Source: an uncultured Acidobacteriota bacterium (lineage in GTDB: Bacteria; Acidobacteriota; Terriglobia; Bryobacterales; Bryobacteraceae). From it: 36,173 nt of DNA. Numbering within the stretch: the stretch's first letter is position 1; each line of letters starts with the position of its first letter. Made by a program: the position numbers and the translations under genes. This document shows, one piece after another, positions 16,108 through 24,825 of this stretch. Under the pieces are notes generated by a model. It saw only the letters and a program-made list of their open reading frames with translations, was not told the origin of the DNA and searched no databases. The stretch lies in NCBI GenBank assembly GCA_900696665.1, contig CAADGY010000215.1, positions 1-36,173 of the forward strand. The letters run 5' to 3'.

Positions 16108-17430
16108 TTAGAGTAGAGCTGCAACAGATTGCATCTGTTCAATGGTTTGTTCTCTGGATGAATGCATGCCGGAGTCCTGGCGGAGAAAATCCATCATGCG
16201 CTCCCTTGCGCGGATCACCGCGTCGAGCTTGGGGTTGGAGCCCGCCGTATACGCTCCCAGATTGATCAGATCCTCGGCCCGCCGGTAGGCGGAAAGCGCT
16301 TCCCGAATTTTCTGTGCCGCCGCTTTCTGCTCGGGCGTGGAGAGGCTCGAAGCGAGCCGGCTCACGGAGTTCAGTACGTCAATGGCAGGATAGTGTCCCG
16401 CCGCGCCGAGATCCCTCGAGAGAATGATATGCCCGTCGAGTATGCCGCGCACCGCGTCGCAGATCGGTTCATTAAAGTCGTCGCCTTCGACCAGCACTGT
16501 GAAAAAACCGGTGATGGATCCCGAGGAAAAATTCCCGGCTCTCTCACACACTCTTGGTAGGAGGTTAAAGACAGATGGGGTGTAACCCTTTTGGCTGGGC
16601 GGTTCTCCCGCGGCCAGTCCGATCTCGCGCTGTGCCATCGCCAGACGGGTGACGGAATCCATCACCAACAATACGCTGGCGCCCTGATCGCGGAAGTACT
16701 CCGCGACGGCGAGCGCAACGAAGCAGGCCCTCAGCCGCAGTGGCGCGGGACGGTCGCTGGTAGCGGCAACTACAACGGAACGCTTCAAGCCTTCCGGGCC
16801 GAGTTCGTGCTCGAGGAACCCGCGCACTTCACGATTTCTCTCGCCGATCAATGCGATGACGCTCACATCGGCCGAGTGATTGCGCGCCATGGTGCCGAGG
16901 AGGGTGCTCTTCCCGACGCCGCTGCCGCCGAAGATCCCGATTCTCTGCCCTTTTCCGCAAGTCAGCAGGCTATCGATCACGCGAAGGCCGGTCACCAGCG
17001 GTTCGGTGATATGTTCCCGCTCGAGCGGACCAGGCGCATCGCGATAAAGGGAATAAAGATCCTCCGCGGCAATCGCCGGACCACTATCCAAAGGCTTCCC
17101 AAAGCCGTCGATCACCCGCCCCAGCAGGCCTTTGCCCACCTCCACGCGCGCTTCATCCGCACGGGCGACGACGGTGTCTCCGAGTTGAAGCCCGCCGGTC
17201 TCATCGAGCGGCATCGAAAGGACACGGCCATTCCGGAATCCGATTACCTGCGTGCGAATATGATTACCGGTTGAAGTCCGGACTTCGCAGAAGTCACCGA
17301 TCGCGGCAGCGGGTCCGTCGGATTCCACCAGCAGGCCTGTCAGTTCGGTAACGGTTCCGCTTGCACGAAGCGTGTTGATGCGCCCCAGGCGATCTAGATA
17401 AGGCTCGGCGTTCCAGGATTGATAGGTCAT
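16108..17430 (-). CDS. fliI: flagellar export ATPase FliI
   Basis: ATPase that powers the flagellar type III export gate, related to F1-beta. In the 440-residue product, Walker A is GGSGVGKST (168-176), Walker B is VLLVMD (253-258) followed by SVTRLAMAQREIGLAAGEPP, the signature region of FliI/FlhB-type ATPases. The N-terminal beta barrel (about 15-90) and a C-terminal helical part are present. Its ATG overlaps the fliH stop by 4 bases (17427-17430), so translation is coupled. Partner proteins FliH and FliJ flank it. Confidence 0.96.
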   Translation of the reverse strand: MTYQSWNAEPYLDRLGRINTLRASGTVTELTGLLVESDGPAAAIGDFCEVRTSTGNHIRTQVIGFRNGRVLSMPLDETGGLQLGDTVVARADEARVEVGKGLLGRVIDGFGKPLDSGPAIAAEDLYSLYRDAPGPLEREHITEPLVTGLRVIDSLLTCGKGQRIGIFGGSGVGKSTLLGTMARNHSADVSVIALIGERNREVRGFLEHELGPEGLKRSVVVAATSDRPAPLRLRACFVALAVAEYFRDQGASVLLVMDSVTRLAMAQREIGLAAGEPPSQKGYTPSVFNLLPRVCERAGNFSSGSITGFFTVLVEGDDFNEPICDAVRGILDGHIILSRDLGAAGHYPAIDVLNSVSRLASSLSTPEQKAAAQKIREALSAYRRAEDLINLGAYTAGSNPKLDAVIRARERMMDFLRQDSGMHSSREQTIEQMQSVAALL

Positions 17431-18089
17431 GATCTTCGTACCAGATCGGTGAACCCCCGTTCGATTTCCTGAAGCTGCGTTTCGATGGACCCATCGAGTT
17501 GTCCACGGGAAGTATCGAACACGACGGACCCACGCTCCAGACGGGAGTCAGGCGCCACTTCGACGTTCACAGCCGGCCCAAGCCGGCTTAAAGCGGCCTT
17601 GATGGCGTCTGCGTCCGCGGGGCTGACCCGTACGCGGCGGCAGTCGCGCGTGTCCATCCTGCTGAGAGCTACCCGCACAATCCCTACGAGCGCCTCGGGG
17701 TCCACCGTCAACTCCCGGTGCAGAACCCGCCGTGCAATAGAAATCGCCAGCTTTACAAGGTCCTGCTCCGCCTCTTTCCGGAACTGTGCCTTGAAGCCGG
17801 AAACCTCCGCTATGGTCAGCGCCAATTTCTCCAGCAGCGGCTGGACCCGCGCCGCCGCCTGCTGCGCTCCCGCGGCTTCCCCCTCACGATATGCCTGTTG
17901 GATTTTTTGTGCGGTCCCTTGTTCCAATTCCCGGATTCGCGCCTGATAGGCAGTGGCGTCCTCGTCTCGACCCGATCCCACTACGCTCACCCCGGGGACG
18001 GATGGCTGCTGGGGTCCGATGTTCTGCCAGGCGATGGAGGGGAGCGCGGCAGCGGCATCCCCGGAAAGCACCCTAGATGTCGATTTCAC
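17427..18089 (-). CDS. fliH: flagellar assembly protein FliH
   Basis: FliH holds the FliI ATPase at the export gate. The 220-residue product has a long helical middle (about 45-110, with Ala/Glu-rich stretches and a predicted coiled coil) and a C-terminal domain with LVKLAISIARRVLHREL and the DAIKAALSRL region, typical of FliH/YscL. The first 40 residues (with a serine/proline stretch) are variable. It overlaps fliG and fliI by 4 bases on either side. Confidence 0.88.
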   Translation of the reverse strand: MKSTSRVLSGDAAAALPSIAWQNIGPQQPSVPGVSVVGSGRDEDATAYQARIRELEQGTAQKIQQAYREGEAAGAQQAAARVQPLLEKLALTIAEVSGFKAQFRKEAEQDLVKLAISIARRVLHRELTVDPEALVGIVRVALSRMDTRDCRRVRVSPADADAIKAALSRLGPAVNVEVAPDSRLERGSVVFDTSRGQLDGSIETQLQEIERGFTDLVRRS

Positions 18090-19114
18090 AGCACGTACTG
18101 TTCGCCGACAGTTCCTTTCATGTTGATAACCCCTTCACTTTCCAGTTGCCGGACAATCGAAATAATCTGCTGCTGAGCAGCTTCGACCTCTTTGATTTTT
18201 ACCGGACCGAGCGCCTCCATATCTTCCCGCAACATTTCGGACCCGCGTGACGACATGCATTCCATGAAATGATTTCGCAGTTGATCACTTGTACCCTTGA
18301 GCGCAATCGTGAGCAGCTTCCGGTCGACTTTGGACAGCAGTTCTTTGATACCCGCCTGATCGATGAGCAGCAGATCTTCGAACACGAACATCAGGTGCCG
18401 GATGGTTTCTACCAGTGTGGGGTTTTCCTGTTCGATCGTTTCCAGGATTTCCTTGCTCGTCGTGGAATCCAGGCGGTTGAACATCTCGGCAACGGCGCGC
18501 ACGCCGCCGTAAGCCTCGCGGCTCAACTCGCCGATCGCCTTCAGCTTCTGTCCGATAATACCGGCGATCTTGGAGATGATCTCCGGTGAGATCTGATCCA
18601 GGTTGGCCATTCTCAAAGCCACGTCGGCCCGCATCTCGCTGGGCAAGGAGAACAACAGTCCGGCGGCTTGGGAAGGGTTGAGGTGCGAAAGAATCAGAGC
18701 AATGGTCTGCGGGTGTTCGCTGTGAATGAACTTGGCAAGCTGTTGGGGATCGGCCTTTTGCAGTGCGTCGAAAGTGGCGACTTCGGTGCCCAGGCTCCTC
18801 ACTACACGATCAAGAAGTCTTTTTGCCTGCTCCGGTCCAAAGGCGTTGAGCAGGACCTTCCGCGCATATTCGATGCCGCCTTTGAGCACGTAGTCGTGCG
18901 CTATCGACATCTCGTAAAACTCTTCAAGGACGGTCTCAGCCTGATCGGTGGGTATTGAGGAGATTTTGGCAATCTCGCGGCTGATGAGTTGAACCTCTTC
19001 CTCATCGAGTTCTTTAAGAATCTCGCTGCTCGTCTGGTCACCCAGCGTGACCATCAAAATGGCGGCTTTGCGTAGACCTGATAAAACTACCGGCCGGTCG
19101 GCATTTGCAATCAT
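18086..19114 (-). CDS. fliG: flagellar motor switch protein FliG
   Basis: C-ring protein that couples torque to the stator and binds the MS ring. The product is 342 residues, the normal length. The N-terminal part begins KAAILMVTLGDQTSSEILKEL, the middle domain has the EHPQ motif (133-136), and the C-terminal torque helix region runs through LLTIALKGTSDQLRNHFMEC with charged residues typical of FliG. Overlaps fliF and fliH by 4 bases each. Confidence 0.96.
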   Translation of the reverse strand: MIANADRPVVLSGLRKAAILMVTLGDQTSSEILKELDEEEVQLISREIAKISSIPTDQAETVLEEFYEMSIAHDYVLKGGIEYARKVLLNAFGPEQAKRLLDRVVRSLGTEVATFDALQKADPQQLAKFIHSEHPQTIALILSHLNPSQAAGLLFSLPSEMRADVALRMANLDQISPEIISKIAGIIGQKLKAIGELSREAYGGVRAVAEMFNRLDSTTSKEILETIEQENPTLVETIRHLMFVFEDLLLIDQAGIKELLSKVDRKLLTIALKGTSDQLRNHFMECMSSRGSEMLREDMEALGPVKIKEVEAAQQQIISIVRQLESEGVINMKGTVGEQYVL

Positions 19115-20832
19115 CTGCTAGTTCTCTCGTCATTCAGCCATGTGCGCACCACGTGAGCCATGGATGTAGGATCTTTCTTAGCGCCATCGCCGATGTGCCG
19201 GGCCAGCACCTCCGTCTTCTTGGTCGAGACGGGCTGGATCTTGAGCGAACTGAGCGCTTCATCGTTCATCTTCTGCTGCAAAGCGGCTCTTTGCGCAAGT
19301 GCGGCCTCCAGGTTCATGGATGCATCGTCCCGGGAATCGCCCTCGATACTTTTCTGTTCTGGGCCGGAAGCTACCTCCTTTGTCATTTCAACCAGCTTCC
19401 GTGCTCGATTCCGATTTCGAGATCTTCTGAAGAGAAACAGCGCCAGTGCCAGCAGGACGAGGACAACGCCGGCACCGGCGCCAATCAGAACTGCGCCGTT
19501 GGTCTGGCCAGCTATCTTTTGAAGCCACGCCGGCAACTGTAAAGTACCCGGCTGTGCCGTATGTGGTGAATCCGGCTGGAGCGGCTCCCAATTGGCTGTG
19601 GTTTCAAACGGCAGGCTCTCCACAATCAACTGATCGCCCCGGTCCGGAGTGAATCCGACGGCTGCGGCAACCAGATCGCGAATCACTTTCAGTTTCTCCG
19701 GCGGCGGCGGCTCCAACACACGTTTTGCGCTTGGACCCGAGCCCTCCCAGCGTACGTCCTGATCCACCAGCAACGACACAGAGACTCGTTTGATACCACC
19801 CTGCGGCAGTTTGATGTGGCGGACCGTCCGGCTCGACTGATAGGTGATGTTCTCAGTACGGCGGCTCATGCCGCCGGCAGATGAGCCCGGGCGGAAAGAT
19901 GGGCGCGGCAGATTCGACGCAACCCCCGGAGTGCCGGAAGTGCCACTGGTTCCGGCGGCATCCTCGGTCCTTTGCGAGGTGACCATTACGGACCGGCTTG
20001 GGTCGAACGTTTCTTCACTCTGTTCCCCGCTGGTAAAATCGCAATCGACAAAAACGCCCGCGCGGAAGCGGTCCGGACCGAGCAGCGGCTCGAGAGTAGT
20101 GTTGATTTTTGTAATCAGATCCCGCTCGATCCTCTGCCGGTACTCGAGCGATGCCTCGGAGGACTCAGCCGCGTCCGGGTTGGCGGGACGCGGCCGGTTC
20201 AGCAGGTTGCCGCGAACATCAAGCACCGACACCATTTCCGGAGACAAACCTTCAACCGCGCTGGCAAGCAAATGGCAGATACCTGCGATGTTCTGGGCCG
20301 AAAGCTTGCTGCCAAAGCGGAGCTTGAGCATTACGCTGGCTTTGGCTGGCTGGCGCGATTCGACGAAAAGGGAATCTTTCGGCAGCGTGATATGCACTCG
20401 CGCATGTTCCACTTCGGAAAGAGAGATGAGCGACCGTTCGAGTTCGCCTTCAAGCGCGCGGTGATAGTTCACCTGTTCGGCGAATTCGGTCAATCCAAAG
20501 TTGGTCTGATCGAATAACTCAAATCCGATCCGTCCTGTTTTTGGAAGCCCGGCGGCGGCCATTTGCAGGCGCAACTCGGCGATTTTGGCGGAAGGAACCA
20601 GGACTGTGCTTCCATTTTCTTCCAGCCTGTACTCAATGCTCCCCTCTTTCAGCTTCGCAAGCACCGCCCCTGCGTCTTCAGACGATAAGCCGCTGTAAAG
20701 CAGCTTGAAATCGCGCTCGCGGTTCCACTTTGCCGCTCCGAACAGCGCGGTGATGACGGCAAGGGCCACGATAACCGTCGTGATTCGCTGCCGCATGCTG
20801 AGGCTGAGGAAGAGATTCTTGAGTTGGTCCAT
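19111..20832 (-). CDS. fliF: flagellar MS-ring protein FliF
   Basis: FliF forms the MS ring in the inner membrane. The 573-residue product has two membrane spans (about 17-35 and 446-468), and between them the periplasmic ring-building motifs (YSGLSSEDAGAVLAKL near 46; ARVHITLPKDSLF near 144). A Gly/Ser/Thr-rich low-complexity part (about 290-330, TSGTSGTPG) is the usual variable loop. The C-terminal tail (about 540-573, DPTSMAHVVRTWLNDE) is the FliG-binding segment. Its stop overlaps the fliG start by 4 bases. The gap of 39 bases to fliE is the largest between the coding genes of this run. Confidence 0.96.
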   Translation of the reverse strand: MDQLKNLFLSLSMRQRITTVIVALAVITALFGAAKWNRERDFKLLYSGLSSEDAGAVLAKLKEGSIEYRLEENGSTVLVPSAKIAELRLQMAAAGLPKTGRIGFELFDQTNFGLTEFAEQVNYHRALEGELERSLISLSEVEHARVHITLPKDSLFVESRQPAKASVMLKLRFGSKLSAQNIAGICHLLASAVEGLSPEMVSVLDVRGNLLNRPRPANPDAAESSEASLEYRQRIERDLITKINTTLEPLLGPDRFRAGVFVDCDFTSGEQSEETFDPSRSVMVTSQRTEDAAGTSGTSGTPGVASNLPRPSFRPGSSAGGMSRRTENITYQSSRTVRHIKLPQGGIKRVSVSLLVDQDVRWEGSGPSAKRVLEPPPPEKLKVIRDLVAAAVGFTPDRGDQLIVESLPFETTANWEPLQPDSPHTAQPGTLQLPAWLQKIAGQTNGAVLIGAGAGVVLVLLALALFLFRRSRNRNRARKLVEMTKEVASGPEQKSIEGDSRDDASMNLEAALAQRAALQQKMNDEALSSLKIQPVSTKKTEVLARHIGDGAKKDPTSMAHVVRTWLNDERTSR

Positions 20833-20871
20833 ATCCCGGTCACGTTCCGTTCCGCTTCAACGCGCGGGCTG

Positions 20872-21168
20872 CTATACCTGCATCCGCATGACTTCCTGAT
20901 ACGCCTGGACAACCTTGTTTCTCACTTGAAGAAACATCTCGAACGCCAGTTCGGCTTGCTGTGTGGCCAACACCGCCTGGTGCACCTCTTCTGTTTCCCC
21001 GGAAAGGAACTTGCCGATGCTTTGATGAGATACCTGACGGAGTTCGTTCACTTGGGAGATGGCACCTTCGAGCGCCGCTTGAAATCCGCCCTGCTGCTTT
21101 CCCACACCCGGAACCACCGCGGAGGGGATGCTGGGAATGCCAGGTACATTGAAAGATATCGGGTTCAT
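20872..21168 (-). CDS. fliE: flagellar hook-basal body protein FliE
   Basis: FliE links the MS ring to the proximal rod. The 98-residue product has the family-conserved C-terminal half (EEVHQAVLATQQAELAFEMF followed by LQVRNKVVQAYQEVMRMQV). Length and position between flgC and fliF are normal. Overlaps the flgC stop by 4 bases. Confidence 0.92.
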   Translation of the reverse strand: MNPISFNVPGIPSIPSAVVPGVGKQQGGFQAALEGAISQVNELRQVSHQSIGKFLSGETEEVHQAVLATQQAELAFEMFLQVRNKVVQAYQEVMRMQV

Positions 21169-21602
21169 CGCATTAGCTCAATGGAACGATGGATCATGTC
21201 TTTCACCGCGCTCATAGCGGCGATGTTGGCCTGGTAGGCGCGAGCAGCACCCATCAGGTCCACCATGTCTTCGGCCGGGTTGACACGGGGGAATGCCACG
21301 TAGCCGTTTGTGTCCGCATCCGGGTGCCCCGGCATGTATCGCTTTTCGGGGTCACGTGTGTCCTGAACCACTTCGGTAACAGCCACTCCGGTCACACCAG
21401 CCCCAAGCTCCGACTGGAAAACCGCAGAGAACGGCGAGGTCTGAGACTCGGTGGCAAATACCACGTCCTTACGTCTGTAAGGCCCACCTTCCGGAGTTCG
21501 CGTGGTCTCGGAATTCGCGATGTTCTCAACCATCACTTCGGCCCGCGCTCTTTGCGCGGACATCCCCGACGCGCTAACGGATAACAGAGAAAAAAGACTC
21601 AT
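21165..21602 (-). CDS. flgC: flagellar basal-body rod protein FlgC
   Basis: Proximal rod subunit, 145 residues. The N-terminal flagellar rod motif appears as SASGMSAQRARAEVMVENIANSETTRT (residues 10-36), with the family ANSxTxR signature in slightly altered form. The C-terminal helix runs NPAEDMVDLMGAARAYQANI. Overlaps flgB and fliE by 4 bases each, so order and coupling fit a rod gene. Confidence 0.94.
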   Translation of the reverse strand: MSLFSLLSVSASGMSAQRARAEVMVENIANSETTRTPEGGPYRRKDVVFATESQTSPFSAVFQSELGAGVTGVAVTEVVQDTRDPEKRYMPGHPDADTNGYVAFPRVNPAEDMVDLMGAARAYQANIAAMSAVKDMIHRSIELMR

Positions 21603-21937
21603 CCGCCCCTTCCTTCCTGAATCGCCGAACGGATGGTCCGGATCTGAGAGCGCAGTAGACTGGAAGCCATGTTAAACCGCAGTGCGTTCTCGGATAGCAG
21701 CCGTAGTTCACGATCCATATTCACGTTGTTGCCATCGTTCTTCGTAACCAACCCGGGAACCTCCACCACATTCGGCGCCGCTCCTTCGATTTGACTCATG
21801 AACTCAAACTGAAAACTGATGTCGCGGGTCTTATATCCCGGAGTGTCCGCGTTGGCTATGTTGGACGCCACTAACTTCTGGCGCGCGCTGAGCAGATCCA
21901 TGTACCGCTCGAGTTTCACTCCCAATGCATCGAACAT
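21599..21937 (-). CDS. flgB: flagellar basal-body rod protein FlgB
   Basis: Proximal rod subunit. The core has the rod motif RQKLVASNIANADTPGYKTRDI and the C-terminal RFNMASSLLRSQIRTIRSAI. The start is set at ATG 21937 because this gives MFDALGVKLERYMDLLSARQ, the usual FlgB opening, and 112 residues. A GTG at 21991 in the same frame would add 18 residues (130 in all); neither has a clear ribosome binding site. First gene of the flagellar run; no flagellar sigma-28 or sigma-54 promoter was recognised upstream. Confidence 0.88.
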   Translation of the reverse strand: MFDALGVKLERYMDLLSARQKLVASNIANADTPGYKTRDISFQFEFMSQIEGAAPNVVEVPGLVTKNDGNNVNMDRELRLLSENALRFNMASSLLRSQIRTIRSAIQEGRGG

Positions 21938-22083
21938 CGACTGGAGATTATGCAAACCGGTTGCCAGAGCTGCGGCACGATTTCGAAACACAGAAGGCGT
22001 TACCGGCTCAGCACGAGCTACTTCTGTCCAAACCCATGTTTGGCGGGAACCGGAACTGTGTCAGGATTTTGGCACAGACGAAT

Positions 22084-22509
22084 TTACGGCTTGTTCTGAG
22101 GTTCGTACATCCGGGGATAAGCCGTCCGCATTTCATCGGCGATTTCAAGTGCTGTTCCAATTTGAACCAGCGGTCCGGTTCCGATCCCAGGACAGTACAC
22201 GGCGGTGGCCTTCCAGGCGGCAACATTCTCCACCAACTCCGGCCAGAACGGGAACAGCCGGCACTGCGCCGGCTTGGCAGGATGGATCCGGCAACCGGTC
22301 GCGTCCAGAAAGTGGCACTGCGAGTTCCGAGGCTTCCGCAACCGGATGAAATTACGCGTCCGGTAAACGTACTTGGCTTCAAACGCGTCCGGCGGCATAC
22401 CCAAAAATCCAGCAGCCTTGGGAATGTCGGCTTCGCTCAGGTACACGTACCCGTGCTGCCGGCAGCATGCCGTACAGCCTGCTTGACAAGCAAATCGAAG
22501 CCCGTTCAC
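22084..22509 (-). CDS. YkgJ-type cysteine-cluster protein
   Basis: A 141-residue cytoplasmic protein with the YkgJ / UPF0153 pattern: an N-terminal cluster (CQAGCTACC, starting at residue 8), then CHFLDATGCRIHPAKPAQCR near the middle and a final YCPG. These cysteines are thought to hold a zinc or iron-sulphur site; the biochemical role of the family is not settled. The start is GTG at 22507-22509. It lies upstream of flgB on the same strand and may share a transcript with the flagellar genes; it is divergent from the FAD oxidoreductase gene. Confidence 0.87.
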   Translation of the reverse strand: MNGLRFACQAGCTACCRQHGYVYLSEADIPKAAGFLGMPPDAFEAKYVYRTRNFIRLRKPRNSQCHFLDATGCRIHPAKPAQCRLFPFWPELVENVAAWKATAVYCPGIGTGPLVQIGTALEIADEMRTAYPRMYEPQNKP

Positions 22510-22529
22510 TTATACCAGGATCACACGTT

Positions 22530-22559
22530 TTGATTCTCCGGACGTTCCTCTTCGATACT
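22530..22559 (+). promoter_or_regulatory. weak promoter before FAD oxidoreductase gene
   Basis: TTGATT (22530-22535) and GATACT (22554-22559) each match four of six consensus bases, with an 18-base spacer. The predicted start would lie within a few bases of the ATG at 22566, giving a nearly leaderless message. Low confidence. Confidence 0.25.
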
Positions 22560-22565
22560 GGGTCT

Positions 22566-24455
22566 ATGCAGCAAACCTCACGAAGGGAATTCTGTAAAGC
22601 AATTCCATCAGGGCTGGCACTGGCCGCGCCGGCGTACGCACAGCAGCCCGGCGGGGTGTTGCTCGAAGCGCCGGCGTTCGTGGATCACGGCGGATGGGTT
22701 CTCGATCAGCAAAGCATCGATCGTATCGGTTCGTCGTATCTTCTGGCGCACGGTTGCGGCCGGCCGGTCCAGGATGCGGTAACGGTTGCGGAATTCCCAT
22801 CCACCGGCGAGTACTATCTGTTCGTCCGCACGCGAGACTGGGTTGGCCCCTGGAAAGGTGCAAACGTCGCGCCGGAACTGCGTGCCGAAGGATCTCCCGG
22901 CGTGTTTCGCCTGTTGATTGAAGGCGAACCAGTTGAGACAATCTTCGGAGCCGAAGGGGCGGATTGGCATTGGGAACCTGGAGGCGCCATCCGGATCTCG
23001 AAAAAGAAGGTCACGGTAGCCATTCGCGATTTGACCGGGTTCGACGGGCGTTGCGCAGCGGTCTTTTTTTCCCGAACTGCGAATCCCACATTGCCCGATG
23101 CGCCCGACGAGGTACGCGCCTGGCGCAGCCGCTTGATGGAAGAGCCGGTGGAACCCGCCTCTGCGGGACGATTTGATTTCGTCGTCACCGGCGGTGGTGT
23201 TGCCGGATTATGCGCCGCGGTTGCCGCGGCCCGGCACGGGCTAAAGGTAGCGCTGCTTCACAACCGGCCGGTGTTGGGCGGCAACAGCAGCTCGGAAATA
23301 CGCGTCAGTCCCTCCTCCGTGCGCAACATCGAACCTTACATTGGGCTGGGGAGCATTCTCGGCGAATTCGACTGGAACCGGACGGTGGAGCCCCCTCAGG
23401 CTCGCGTATTTCAGAACGGCGACGAGGCTCGCTTGAAACTGGTCCGCGGCGAGCGGAACATCTCACTCTTTCTGAACCACCATGTTTATCGGGTTGAAAA
23501 GGCGGGAGCGGCCATCAACGCGGTTTACGCACAGCACGTGCTCTCAGGTGTGTCGTCGCGATTCGAAGGGGCATTCTTTGCCGATTGCACCGGTGATGCA
23601 AATCTCGGTTTCCTGGCAGGCGCGCATTGGCGGATGGGCCGGGAGGGCCGGCCGAAAACCGGCGAAGCGCGCGCGCCCGATAAGGCGGACGGGCAAGTCA
23701 TCGGCTCCACCCTGCACTGGTATTCCAGAACCACCGGGAAGAAGACACCGTTCCCTGACCTTCCCTGGGCCCTTCCGTTCACGGAAGAAAAGTGCCAGTT
23801 CGTTACCGAAGGCGGCTGGAATTGGGAAACGGGCTTTCATCTTGATCAGGTCAACCAAACCGAATTGATTCGCGATTACAAACTTCGCGCGATATTCGGA
23901 AACTGGGCCTACCAGAAAAACAAGAGCGAACGTAAGGATTGGTACACGGACCTGGAGTTGGCCTGGGCCGGCTATGTGCTGGGCAAGCGGGAGTCACGCC
24001 GCCTGATGGGCGATCTGGTGTACTCGCAAAAAGATCTGGATGCCGGAACCGAATACCCCGACGGTTGCATCGCCTGCAATTGGGGAATCGATATCCATGT
24101 CCCTGATCCGAAGAACCAGAAACAATTCGCCGGCTGGGCGTTCCGAGCCGTCGCCGAACATTACGACAAGGGGCGCGCGCCCATGCGATGGTTGCCGTAC
24201 CGGTGTCTATACTCGCGCAACGTACCGAACCTGTTCATGGCTGGACGAAATGCCAGTTGCACCCACGTTGCGTTCGCCTGGTTCCGCACGCAGCGAACAA
24301 CAGCGATGATGGGCGAGGCCATTGGCCTGGCGGCGGCGCTGTGTATCGGCCGAAAAACCACACCACGAGGCGTGTACGCGGAGCATCTGAATGAATACAA
24401 GGAGATGCTGAAAAAAGGCGCCGGCAAGGTCATCGCCGGCAGCCCAAAGTCATAG
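22566..24455 (+). CDS. Tat-exported FAD-dependent oxidoreductase
   Basis: Predicted periplasmic flavoenzyme, 629 residues. The N-terminus has a twin-arginine motif (SRREFCK) and a hydrophobic stretch ending in AYAQQ. Residues 32-195 form a domain of mainly beta strands (EAPAF, GGWVLDQQ, GEYYLFVRTRDW, then GEPVETIFG) that looks like a carbohydrate-binding-type sandwich. The FAD fold starts at 204 with the dinucleotide motif GGGVAG (209-214) and VLGGNSSSEIR, which matches the FAD_oxidored (PF12831) family. The late MAGRNASCTHVAFA part matches the second FAD contact of the family. The frame is open from 22467; ATG 22566 is chosen because it places the Tat motif at the start. Substrate unknown. 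Confidence 0.87.
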   Translation: MQQTSRREFCKAIPSGLALAAPAYAQQPGGVLLEAPAFVDHGGWVLDQQSIDRIGSSYLLAHGCGRPVQDAVTVAEFPSTGEYYLFVRTRDWVGPWKGANVAPELRAEGSPGVFRLLIEGEPVETIFGAEGADWHWEPGGAIRISKKKVTVAIRDLTGFDGRCAAVFFSRTANPTLPDAPDEVRAWRSRLMEEPVEPASAGRFDFVVTGGGVAGLCAAVAAARHGLKVALLHNRPVLGGNSSSEIRVSPSSVRNIEPYIGLGSILGEFDWNRTVEPPQARVFQNGDEARLKLVRGERNISLFLNHHVYRVEKAGAAINAVYAQHVLSGVSSRFEGAFFADCTGDANLGFLAGAHWRMGREGRPKTGEARAPDKADGQVIGSTLHWYSRTTGKKTPFPDLPWALPFTEEKCQFVTEGGWNWETGFHLDQVNQTELIRDYKLRAIFGNWAYQKNKSERKDWYTDLELAWAGYVLGKRESRRLMGDLVYSQKDLDAGTEYPDGCIACNWGIDIHVPDPKNQKQFAGWAFRAVAEHYDKGRAPMRWLPYRCLYSRNVPNLFMAGRNASCTHVAFAWFRTQRTTAMMGEAIGLAAALCIGRKTTPRGVYAEHLNEYKEMLKKGAGKVIAGSPKS

Positions 24456-24825
24456 ACCAAACCCAAACCGCAGCCGGACCGTTGTTTCACTTTCGAAGCG
24501 CGGTGGCGTGCAACGGTGAGTTCGGTGTGGTTGGCGTCCGGTCATACGCTCGTGAACGGTATTGTCTTCACTTCGGAACTCCTTTCGAGGTTCAGTATGG
24601 AGACAACCCCTCGCTCTTGCCTTCTTTTTTTGAGATGGATGCAGCACGATCTGGACCAAGTGCCGGAAAGGCGTGACCAATGGAAGTGGTTGCTGTTCCT
24701 TCTACCGGTGCTAAATTGTAGGTAATGACACCGGCGATTGCCCGTCCTGGCTTGTTCGGCTGCGATTAGCCGCTCTCCTTGTGTTTCCCTGTTTTTGATT
24801 TCTGTAGCAGAAGCGGAGGAGAGTC
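24456..24825. other. intergenic region without recognised gene
   Basis: This 370-base stretch holds no gene I can support. A short plus-strand frame (24516-24725) and a minus-strand frame (24450-24680) have no recognisable start, motif or codon pattern. CGGCT (24757-24761) can pair with AGCCG (24768-24772), followed by a pyrimidine-rich part. A leader or promoter of the aminotransferase gene probably lies here but was not pinned down. Confidence 0.6.

Noticed and set aside
22021-22083. sigma-54 type site (TGGCAC) near the flagellar start
   Set aside because: TGGCAC is on the plus strand, facing away from flgB, and the -12 TTGC element is absent.
24516-24725. small plus-strand frame in the gap before the aminotransferase gene
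   Set aside because: No ribosome binding site, no recognisable motif, and the composition is not protein-like.
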